18,092 nucleotides of DNA from JANQPA01 sp964628385 (lineage in GTDB: Bacteria > Bacteroidota > Bacteroidia > Chitinophagales > Saprospiraceae), in NCBI GenBank assembly GCA_964628385.1, contig CAZVOD010000087.1, forward strand, positions 1-18,092. The letters run 5' to 3'. The notes below the pieces were generated by a model. The model did no database searches. It was not told the origin of the DNA and saw only the letters and a list, made by a program, of their open reading frames with translations. The position numbers and the translations under genes are program-made. The stretch's first letter is position 1. Each line of letters starts with the position of its first letter. Below, piece after piece: positions 1 to 7,385 of the stretch.

Positions 1-714
1 TTACTGCGGATATGGTACTGGAGGGTGACAATATCTGTAACGATGAGTTTACAGTAGTGGTAGACTACAGCATGACATAGTAGACGAGGCAGAAATTGAT
101 ATATGTGCAGAAAATACACAGGCACCTTACCTAAACGAAGATCAAAGTATACGATGATGAAGCACCAATTTTGGAATTTGAGACTGGTGAATTCTGTGCT
201 TTTGGTCCATCAGGTGCAGCAGACTGTTTCGGTGAGGTAATGATTCCATTCACAGTAGAAGATATTTGTACAGAACTAGTAGAAGTAAGAGATGTAAAAC
301 TAGCGGTAAACAGCGTAAACCCAACGAATTTCGAAGACGAGTTGTACACAGTAGATGAAATTGCTAATGGTTCTTACCAGATTTCCAGCCTTGCCGGTTT
401 AGGTTTGCCAGTGGGTAACCACTTCTTCTTAGTGAAGGCAGCTGATAACTGTGGTAACACCGTAGAAAGAGAGATTCCATTCTCAGTAGTAGATTGTAAG
501 ACACCATCTCCAATCTGTATCTCTATTTTGAGTGTAGACTTGATACCAATCGTAGAAAACAAGCAGGTAGTAGGCGGTGATCAACGGAGAGTACGGTGCA
601 GGTTACAATCAGCTAACTGTAAACAGTGCAGATATCGCTGCAACTGGCGTATTGTACTACACAGTACAGGCAGGTGACTTCACCGCAACGAACAAGATGA
701 TTATCATCGAATAA
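1..714 (+). pseudogene. Decayed 3' part of a T9SS-secreted surface protein gene
   Basis: The reading frame is broken but the pieces still look coding. Frame 3 reads TADMVLEGDNICNDEFTVV and stops at 78-80. Frame 2 (about 83-143) continues with DEAEIDICAENTQAPYL. Frame 3 resumes at about 147 and runs to about 581 with HYR/Ig-like text (DDEAPILEFETGEFC, KAADNCGNTVEREIPFSV). Frame 1 then carries GEYGAGYNQLTV ... ATGVLYYTV ... TNKMIIIE and a TAA at 712-714, which resembles the end of a T9SS sorting domain. At about 582 the text jumps from a beta-sandwich region (IVENKQVVGGD) directly into the second half of the sorting domain. The usual YPNPF half is missing, so a deletion as well as a frameshift is likely. 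The 5' end lies outside the window. The original protein was probably a large secreted or surface repeat protein; its function is unknown. Assembly error is a less likely explanation because the other genes in the window are intact. Confidence 0.75.
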
Positions 715-751
715 TACAGGTTCAGCCATTCTCCGAATGGTTGAGATACTG

Positions 752-796
752 AAAAAAAAGTCCCCCCTTCTGGCGAAAGCCGGAAGGGGGGCTTTT
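752..796. terminator. Bidirectional rho-independent terminator
   Basis: A GC-rich stem runs from 762 to 790: CCCCCCTTC-T-GGC, a GAAA tetraloop, then GCC-G-GAAGGGGGG, pairing completely if the central T-G is counted as a wobble. It is followed by CTTTTT on the + strand. On the - strand it is followed by a run of eight T (complement of 752-759). It sits between the end of the decayed + gene (714) and the stop of the - strand gene (815), so it can serve both converging units. Confidence 0.9.
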
Positions 797-814
797 TATC
801 TCATCAACGAGCTA

Positions 815-3800
815 TTATTTTATAAACCTTTTATAGAATATTCGCTCTTCAATTTGAATGGTCACAACATAACTTCCCGGTGGTAAGTTATTCACATCGA
901 CGATAATTTCCCCAAAGTGCTGGATACCTTTCATTTCGGAACTCATTACCCGGCCAAAGAAATCTTTTACTTCTACTTTAGCCTGCTCAATGGGGGCTCC
1001 ATTCAACTGAGAGGTATATTCAACCACTAAAATATTGCTAACAGGATTTGGGTATAAGGCCTTGATAAAAATATGCGGCTGATCTACTATGTCTTCCGGA
1101 TCAAGGTTTTTAAAATCAGCGGAGGAACAATCAGGGTCAGGTAGCCCCATTCCGACTGGTTGTTCATTAGCGGTAGTAATTTGCAATTTATCTATTGCTA
1201 AATTGGCTTCCCGCCAGCCAAATTCCAAAGTATTAGCGCCTCTGCGGAAAGTAAAGGTAAGTGGTGTAGCTAAGGAATCTCCGCGATTCCATACCCCCAA
1301 TTGATCCCATACAAACGCTACATTCCCCTTCCTGTGATTGATTTTATTCCATCTAATCCATTCACCGCCATTTATCCTGGCCCAAACAGAATTTGAACCT
1401 TCGTCTAGTGCCAATGAACGGACGTAGATTTTGTAATCTCCTGCTTCCGGAATGTCAAAATCGAACCTGATCAAATCTCTTTCATTCTCATGTGGATTGA
1501 TAAAACTATTTTTCTCCGGAGCGAGCAAGTATCCTCCGCCAGAAGCATCATTTGATCCCATGGGTCTCCATTCTTCGCCATAATTTGCGCATTCGGCTTC
1601 CAGCCATAGGCCGGGCTCATTATTTTCCCTAAAACCAATACAGTTACACTGTCCATCTTCCAGGTCGAGGGTGGTTACAGGATCACCGTCATCACAAGGA
1701 GTATCTTCCGGCAGACAGTCGTTACAAGTTTCCTGAGCAGGCTCTCCCAAGTCTGAGGGTATCTGGTCATTATTTAATATAGCAATTTTATCAAGACGAG
1801 CCCCTCCTTCCCGCCATGCAAATTTAACCACATTTGGCCCCGGTTCAAGATCAAAACTTAGTAGCTCCACTTCATTGCCACTTTTCCACGCCCCTACTTT
1901 TGCCCACTGATAAACAGGAGCGTAATTTTGCGCATTAATCCTGTTCCATTTTATCCAATCGCCATTATTAACCTTAACCCAGAAAGAATCATCTCCTCCA
2001 TTGGTAGTAAAAGTTCTTGCAAAAATATGATAGGTGCCGGGCATGCTTACTGTAAAGTCAAAGCTTACCCAGTCTACAGGACGGTTTGGGGCCTTATTAT
2101 AGCTGGTAGAACTTGGAGGGTTTACATATTGCTCTCCCGAAGCATTAATATCATCAACTATCGCCCAGCGCTCCCCAATTGATGCACATTCCGCCTCTAG
2201 CCAAAAAGTAGTGGCTCCATTAGGATCAATACCAAAACAATTACAAAAACCATCTTCCTGATCATCCACAGTATTGGGATTCCCATCATCACAAAGTGTG
2301 CCTGCAGGAGGGCAGTTGGCACAATCCTGCGTACTTTGGGCTCCCTTACCAATAGGTTCAGTCGTATTAAACTGTATTGAAATTTTATCCAAACCTAGAT
2401 TGCCTTCACGCCATGCTACCTCCAGTACATGCTGTCCTCTCCCAAATGTAAATTCTACGGGGTCGCTAAACTTTCCACCCGTCCAACTTCCTGCCTGATC
2501 CCATTGAAACATATTTCCATAATCAGGTGCATTGATCAAATTCCACTTATACCAACTTCCACCATCCACTCTGAACCAGAATGAATCACTATCACCGTCT
2601 TTGGTCATAGTACGGGCAAAAATGGCGTATAATCCACTTTTTTCAATATCAAAAACAAAAGTGACCAAATCATTCGTACCAGATGGCGGCGTATTGTAGC
2701 TATTTCTGTCCGGAGCTATTAAATATTCATTATTAGACGCTGCTGTACTTTCTTCAAATGTCCAATTATTGCCCACATCAGCACATTCAGCTTCCAGCCA
2801 AATAGTGCCGACATCCAAAATATTTTCTCCAATACAATTACAACTACCATCCCACTGATCGTTTTCCGTATTGGGATCACCGTCGTCACAAGCTGTTCCA
2901 ACTGCTGGGCATGGATCGCCTACACAGTTGCAATCGCCATCCCAACGGTCATTTTCTGTATTGGAATTGCCATCATCACAGGTCGTTCCGGCTGGTGGAC
3001 AAGCGTCCCCCACACAATTACAATTGCCATCCCACTGATCATTTTCCGTATTGGGATTGCCATCATCACAGGTCGTTCCGGCTGCTGGGCATGGATCGCC
3101 CACACAATTACAGTTATTATCATATCGGTCGTTGTCGGTGTTGGGATTACCATCATCACAACCAGTACCAGCTGGCGGGCAAGATTCTGTATCGCAATTA
3201 GTAGCTACCGCTCCCTGGTCAGTAGGCTGCTCTCCGCCGAGCGTTAACAAGAGCTTATCCAGTTTCACTCCGGATTCTCTATCTGCTATATCAATAATTG
3301 TTTCTCCGGCAGATAGATCAAAACGAGTATTGACTCTCGTGCCCGTTCCACTATCTTTTCGTTCTGATTCACCAAGTAAAATATCTTGAGCATTCCCATT
3401 AAAAGTAGTTCTGGATAATACCATTCGATCCAGAACATGGTGGCTGGACCTGGCAGCCACCAGAATTCTATATAGGCCCGGTGCATCAAATCTGGCAAAT
3501 ATTTCGTGTGGATCACTATCACTAGTATTGGTACTCCAACTCCAGGAATCAGCACTATTCGAATAAACTTTAAACCACCCCCCGGCACCAGCTCCGTTTG
3601 GCTCCTCACCACTACAATCATTTTGCATCGTGCCTTTAGGACAAACTATATGACTATCAGCTTTTTGTCCATAAAAAGCATCTGCTTCAATCTTTAGCCA
3701 AGTATCATTGTGTGTTGTTGTATTATTTCCTTTCCCAACTTGATTGCGCCATTGAAATTTGTAAGTTCCGGTAGTATTTATTTGTACTTCGTAAATAAGC

Positions 3801-6800
3801 AAATCATTTCCGGGTTGCCCGGGAGACTCCTCCCCTTGCCAAACGATAAATGCGCCACCTGAAGCATTTTGTACATCATTGATATCGGGTGAACTAATAT
3901 CTGGTGAAGGCCCGGTTTTCCATCCTTCAGGAAGCGCATCTGCCGACTCCATTTCGATAACCACCAAACCTTCCTGCTCTTCAAAAGCGCCAGATGTACT
4001 ACCGCCATTAGCATTCCATGAACCTACTCTGTCCCATTGATAGTCTGAGCTATGGTTGCCCAGATTGATACGATTCCAGTTTATCCAGTCTCCGCCATTT
4101 ACTCTGACCCAGTACGAATCGCCTCTGTTACTGCTGGTTTGTGTTCTTCCAAACAGGGTGTAGCTACCAGCTTCTTCAATATCAACTTTAAAAGTCAAGA
4201 GATCATCCGGATTAGAACTTGGACTTCCCAGTGCTCCGCGATCTGGAGGGCTTACTACCTTTTGCTCGCTGGCGTTATCGTCTTCATCGATGGTCCAGTT
4301 GCTGCCAATTATTGCACATTCTGCCTCCAACCATAAATCAGTTGTCACTTCCGGTTCAGTACCGCTACAATTGCAATTACCGTCCCACTGATCATTCTCG
4401 GTATTATCATTGCCATCGTTACAGGGAGTGCTGGCAGGCGGGCAATCTGGTACGCAGCCGGGGTCTTCTTCACCTATTCCAGAAGGCGGTAGTTCCTCCA
4501 CCGTGAAGAGTAATTTATCAATTTTGGCTCCCGGCTCACGAATTCCAATTTTTATATTAATTTCTCCTTCTGCTAGGGCGTAACGCACAGCTGTACTATT
4601 CTCACCGGAAGTCCAATTCCCGGCTTGCGACCACTGAAAATCATTACTGTAATTGCCAGCATTGATTTTATTCCATTTTAGCCAACTACTGTTGTTCACC
4701 TGCACCCAAAAAGAGTCATCACCGTCTTCTGTAGTGATTGTACGTGCAAACAATGCATAGCTACCTGCCTGAGTAAGGTTGATGGTGAATGAAATCCAGT
4801 TTTGGGGATCGACTGGCGGTACATCCAAATCATTTTCATTGGCTGATGCCATAAGAAAAGTACCATTACCAGCCTGATCACTATTTTTTATTTCCCAATT
4901 TTCTCCCACAACTCCACATTCAGCTTCCAGCCAAAAATCAGTTGTTGCATTGGGATTTGTACCTGCACAATTACAAAAGCCATCTTCCTGATCATCTATT
5001 GTATTGGGATTGCCATCATTGCAAATGGTCCCAGCCGGTGGACAAGGTTCTCCTTCACAACCACATTCTCCATCTGTTTCATCGTTGATGGTTGCCGGAT
5101 CACCGTCATCACAAAACTGCCCTGCAACCGGGCAGTCTCTGGGATCGACAGTAACCAATACGACCCAATCCTGATCGGACTCAGATGGCGGATTACCAAT
5201 ACTGACAATACCCGGCCCGGCAATTCTGTCAAAGCTTCCTCTTTGTAAGGTTCCTCCATTACGTGGATCATACCAGCGTACCTGATAGGAATAATCAAAA
5301 TTTCCCAGATCGAGATTGGTGCTACCACCGTTGGCAAGATAAATAACATAGCTTTTGCCATCATCAGCCAAGCAAAATTTGTCGTTGTTATTATTACTAT
5401 TACCTACCCGCTCATCCGCACTTTCCATTTCCCAAAAAGAAATATATTTGGTAAAGAACTCGTGTGCGAAGCGGTTGTAATCCCACAATCTATCCCTACT
5501 GCGAAAATCCTGGCAGGTAAGGTCAGATTCCGGTAATTTGTATCCAAAATAGTACTCCACACCAGCTCCACCGGCCATCAAATTCCCCCACAAAACGGCG
5601 TTGCGGATGTTCAATTGATCGGGGGTACCGGCATAAGCATCATGCGGCACACCAGTGTTAGCGCTACCCTGCTCATCATTAGCGACCACCCATTTCTTAC
5701 CACTCTGGGCACTTTGCCTAACCCATTTCAGAGTAGCTTTATGGACATTGGCCCAATCGGTTTGTATAGAGGCACCAGAGTACGCGTTTCCTTCGCCTAG
5801 CAAAGGATTATAAACCTCCTCCCGCTGCCCGGGATAGGTGTGTACGACAATATGATGATCGTAAGGGTCCAGGTCCTGAATATATTGAGCAAAAGCTTTC
5901 CGCTGTGAATCAGTATTGGTATTTTCTTCTCCTATATTCCAGTTAAGCGCAAGATGGTGAGCGAAACGCGCGATCAATTCCCGGTAATATAATTTTCGTT
6001 CTGTGCCCAGTTCTCCACCGTCCAGTAGTTGATCATTTTCTGTTTCCTGCGTTTTGAAATGTAAATACATTCCCATCAAATCAGCGTGTTCAAAAACGAT
6101 TTCCCACTGATCGAGTTTAGAGCAATCCATACGAGTGCGATCATTGGGACTATCGCTAATGTAGGGAAAGACGTTTTTGTCATCGCCCTCAATGTTCATC
6201 GTCAGAAAAGAAAATACATTTTGCCCTTCGCCGGCCAGATAGTTAATAGCTCCGATGATGCCCTGACCTTTGTCGTTTTGCCAGATCGGATCACCGCGGC
6301 GCCAGTCACGGATGTGTGGCTGCCAGCTTTTGCGGCGATCCCCGTAATTAGGAGTATTATCAAAGCCTTTATAAGCCAGAAAGTTTTCGGGCGCATCCGC
6401 ACCGATTTTGATAAAGTAGTCGCCAGTTTCAGCAAAGCGTAGATAGTGGTCGCCGGTATATTGTAAGCGGCCCTTACCCCGCAGGTCTCTTCCTGACTTG
6501 TCGGTATTGGTGACAGTGAAGCTTCCCGTGGTACCGTCAAATCCTTCTGGATTACCCTCATCCGGCTCCAGGCTGATAGCTATATTTTCTCCTTTTCTAA
6601 AAGAGGTTTCAAAAGTCCATTCACCGGTAGCATTGGGCGTGAAGTGAACCCGCCATTTGTTGCCGGCCTCAGCGCTGGTTTCAGCGGCCTGCCCATCAGC
6701 GGCGAAAAAGCCGGGTACGGTAAAGGCCTGATCACCATTGCGAAAGGTAACATTGAGTCGATAATCAAGAAATGGATTAGATGTTGCACTTTCTTGTGCA

Positions 6801-6925
6801 GTAGGTCCTTCAAAAGTAAGAGAAATTTTGTGCCACTTTTTCAATTCCCCATCAATTGTAAATTGGGCACTTAGCGAAAACGTACATAAAGCAACCAGTA
6901 ATAGTGTAAATACATTACGGCTCAT
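815..6925 (-). CDS. Secreted modular DUF5060 / glycoside-hydrolase-like protein with CBM-like modules and T9SS sorting domain
   Basis: A 2036-residue exported protein, probably a polysaccharide or glycoconjugate hydrolase. Signal peptide 1-20 (cleavage near SLSA-Q). DUF5060-like beta-domain about 22-140. TIM-barrel-like catalytic region about 150-500; NWNIGEEN (328-335) and VANDEQG (414-420) hold the likely acid/base and nucleophile candidates E333/E334 and E418. Collagen-binding-like domain of the kind found with DUF4038/GH140-type enzymes about 510-593. Then nine Cys repeats (C-x6-C-x15-C-x-C) and five modules each opening with WLEAEC (about 665, 864, 1375, 1574 and 1773) and closing with a REx(4)-(I/L)DK motif, like CBM6/35-type lectin folds. 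A different CBM-like domain (about 975-1194) interrupts module 2. Residues 1954-2036 are a type-A T9SS sorting domain (YPNPVSN to the Arg/Lys-rich end). The start is set by the signal peptide. Domain identities are from recalled family features; the substrate is unknown. Confidence 0.85.
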   Translation of the reverse strand: MSRNVFTLLLVALCTFSLSAQFTIDGELKKWHKISLTFEGPTAQESATSNPFLDYRLNVTFRNGDQAFTVPGFFAADGQAAETSAEAGNKWRVHFTPNATGEWTFETSFRKGENIAISLEPDEGNPEGFDGTTGSFTVTNTDKSGRDLRGKGRLQYTGDHYLRFAETGDYFIKIGADAPENFLAYKGFDNTPNYGDRRKSWQPHIRDWRRGDPIWQNDKGQGIIGAINYLAGEGQNVFSFLTMNIEGDDKNVFPYISDSPNDRTRMDCSKLDQWEIVFEHADLMGMYLHFKTQETENDQLLDGGELGTERKLYYRELIARFAHHLALNWNIGEENTNTDSQRKAFAQYIQDLDPYDHHIVVHTYPGQREEVYNPLLGEGNAYSGASIQTDWANVHKATLKWVRQSAQSGKKWVVANDEQGSANTGVPHDAYAGTPDQLNIRNAVLWGNLMAGGAGVEYYFGYKLPESDLTCQDFRSRDRLWDYNRFAHEFFTKYISFWEMESADERVGNSNNNNDKFCLADDGKSYVIYLANGGSTNLDLGNFDYSYQVRWYDPRNGGTLQRGSFDRIAGPGIVSIGNPPSESDQDWVVLVTVDPRDCPVAGQFCDDGDPATINDETDGECGCEGEPCPPAGTICNDGNPNTIDDQEDGFCNCAGTNPNATTDFWLEAECGVVGENWEIKNSDQAGNGTFLMASANENDLDVPPVDPQNWISFTINLTQAGSYALFARTITTEDGDDSFWVQVNNSSWLKWNKINAGNYSNDFQWSQAGNWTSGENSTAVRYALAEGEINIKIGIREPGAKIDKLLFTVEELPPSGIGEEDPGCVPDCPPASTPCNDGNDNTENDQWDGNCNCSGTEPEVTTDLWLEAECAIIGSNWTIDEDDNASEQKVVSPPDRGALGSPSSNPDDLLTFKVDIEEAGSYTLFGRTQTSSNRGDSYWVRVNGGDWINWNRINLGNHSSDYQWDRVGSWNANGGSTSGAFEEQEGLVVIEMESADALPEGWKTGPSPDISSPDINDVQNASGGAFIVWQGEESPGQPGNDLLIYEVQINTTGTYKFQWRNQVGKGNNTTTHNDTWLKIEADAFYGQKADSHIVCPKGTMQNDCSGEEPNGAGAGGWFKVYSNSADSWSWSTNTSDSDPHEIFARFDAPGLYRILVAARSSHHVLDRMVLSRTTFNGNAQDILLGESERKDSGTGTRVNTRFDLSAGETIIDIADRESGVKLDKLLLTLGGEQPTDQGAVATNCDTESCPPAGTGCDDGNPNTDNDRYDNNCNCVGDPCPAAGTTCDDGNPNTENDQWDGNCNCVGDACPPAGTTCDDGNSNTENDRWDGDCNCVGDPCPAVGTACDDGDPNTENDQWDGSCNCIGENILDVGTIWLEAECADVGNNWTFEESTAASNNEYLIAPDRNSYNTPPSGTNDLVTFVFDIEKSGLYAIFARTMTKDGDSDSFWFRVDGGSWYKWNLINAPDYGNMFQWDQAGSWTGGKFSDPVEFTFGRGQHVLEVAWREGNLGLDKISIQFNTTEPIGKGAQSTQDCANCPPAGTLCDDGNPNTVDDQEDGFCNCFGIDPNGATTFWLEAECASIGERWAIVDDINASGEQYVNPPSSTSYNKAPNRPVDWVSFDFTVSMPGTYHIFARTFTTNGGDDSFWVKVNNGDWIKWNRINAQNYAPVYQWAKVGAWKSGNEVELLSFDLEPGPNVVKFAWREGGARLDKIAILNNDQIPSDLGEPAQETCNDCLPEDTPCDDGDPVTTLDLEDGQCNCIGFRENNEPGLWLEAECANYGEEWRPMGSNDASGGGYLLAPEKNSFINPHENERDLIRFDFDIPEAGDYKIYVRSLALDEGSNSVWARINGGEWIRWNKINHRKGNVAFVWDQLGVWNRGDSLATPLTFTFRRGANTLEFGWREANLAIDKLQITTANEQPVGMGLPDPDCSSADFKNLDPEDIVDQPHIFIKALYPNPVSNILVVEYTSQLNGAPIEQAKVEVKDFFGRVMSSEMKGIQHFGEIIVDVNNLPPGSYVVTIQIEERIFYKRFIK
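2828..3181 (-). repeat. Four-unit tandem repeat, 90-bp period, inside the secreted hydrolase gene
   Basis: Cys-rich repeats 4-7 of the protein (about residues 1249-1366) lie head to tail with no module between them. The DNA period is exactly 90 bp: the segment CACACAATTA recurs at 3011 and 3101, with variant forms at 2921 and 2831. Each unit encodes C-P-(P/A)-x-G-T-x-C-D-D-G-(N/D) ... C-N-C-(V/I)-G. Nearly identical units at DNA level point to recent slippage or recombination, so copy number may differ between strains. Confidence 0.85.
3342..4002 (-). other. Region encoding a domain inserted inside CBM-like module 2
   Basis: Module 2 begins normally (WLEAEC, then WVRVNGGDWINWNRIN and QWDRVGSWN). 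The text then switches to VVIEMESADALPEGW, continues through GNDLLIYEVQINTTGTYKFQWRN, HNDTWLKIEADAFYGQK, GAGGWFKVY and DPHEIFARF, and ends at HHVLDRMVLS. After that it returns to the missing second half of module 2 (NTRFDLSAG ... RESGVKLDKLL). The inserted about 220 residues resemble a separate carbohydrate-binding-like beta-sandwich that I have seen associated with DUF5060 proteins. The boundaries are estimated by comparison with modules 1, 3, 4 and 5. Confidence 0.65.
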
Positions 6926-7122
6926 AAAATCGATTTTTGGATAAATAAAGATAGTTGCTGTTACAAGCTGCTGTAACTAGCGCTGGAGAGATATGATTTG
7001 TGGATCAGCAATGATGAGATTGAAGATTTGTTGGAATGGATTTGGTGTATCTGCCAAGGGGGTAAATTATAGGCTTGTAGAATTAGATCAGTACTTATAT
7101 GACTTATTTCATATTTCAAGTT

Positions 7123-7155
7123 CAAATATAAGTCAATTTGTTCAGCTTTGCCAAA
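7123..7155 (-). promoter_or_regulatory. Candidate Bacteroidota-type promoter for the secreted hydrolase gene
   Basis: Read on the - strand there is TTTG (7155-7152), 21 bases, then TATATTTG (7130-7123). This matches the Bacteroidota vegetative consensus TTTG-N19..21-TAnnTTTG. Transcription would begin near 7116-7118, giving a leader of about 190 nt before the ATG at 6925. The call rests on motif matching only, in an AT-rich region where chance matches occur. Confidence 0.4.
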
Positions 7156-7200
7156 CTAAGTGGTAAAGTAATTTTTTTGGAGGATAGTCCGATGATATTA

Positions 7201-7279
7201 CCTCAAGACATGTCATGTCTAAACATGTCATGTCCTTTTTTGCAGAGATGTCATTTTTAGAAATGACATCTCCATTTTT
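7201..7279. repeat. Palindromic intergenic repeat, copy A
   Basis: The left part contains AGACATGTCATGTCT (7206-7220, palindromic around one central T), followed by a partial second copy. The right part is a perfect 12-bp stem GAGATGTCATTT / AAATGACATCTC (7245-7256 and 7261-7272) with loop TTAG, followed by a short T run. Nearly the same element, in the same orientation, occurs at 17923-18002. It is non-coding and lies about 107 bp past the stop of the - strand helical-repeat protein gene. Confidence 0.8.
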
Positions 7280-7333
7280 GCTCGTAAAGGCCAGAAAAAA
7301 TGTACATTGGAAAGGAGTAGAAAGGATACAATT

Positions 7334-7364
7334 AAGACATGTCATTTTTAGAAATGACATGTTT
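7334..7364. repeat. Additional hairpin of the same repeat family
   Basis: Perfect 11-bp arms ACATGTCATTT (7337-7347) and AAATGACATGT (7352-7362) around the same TTAG loop as in copies A and B. The outermost bases differ (ACATG in place of AGATG), so this is a related unit and not a simple duplicate. It lies 22 bp beyond the stop of the - strand gene ending at 7386 and could act in 3'-end formation of that transcript. Confidence 0.7.
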
Positions 7365-7385
7365 ATTGAAAAAAGAGATATCTGC

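Larger units (their letters stand above)
6926..7385. other. Intergenic region with promoter candidate and palindromic repeats
   Basis: This 460-bp stretch separates the start of the secreted hydrolase gene from the stop of the helical-repeat protein gene; both are on the - strand. It holds a - strand promoter candidate (7123-7155), a palindromic repeat element (7201-7279) and a further related hairpin (7337-7362). A short open stretch at 6977-7072 on the + strand has coding-like text but no start codon. No RNA gene was recognised. Confidence 0.6.

Noticed and set aside
2828..3181. A CRISPR-like array, because of regular 90-bp repeats
   Set aside because: The units are in frame, encode the conserved Cys motif and have no unique spacers; they are protein-coding tandem repeats.
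2911..3389. Open frames antisense to the secreted hydrolase gene (His/Tyr-rich or Ser/Pro-rich)
   Set aside because: They are shadows of the Cys-repeat codons on the opposite strand, with low-complexity repeats and no independent coding signal.
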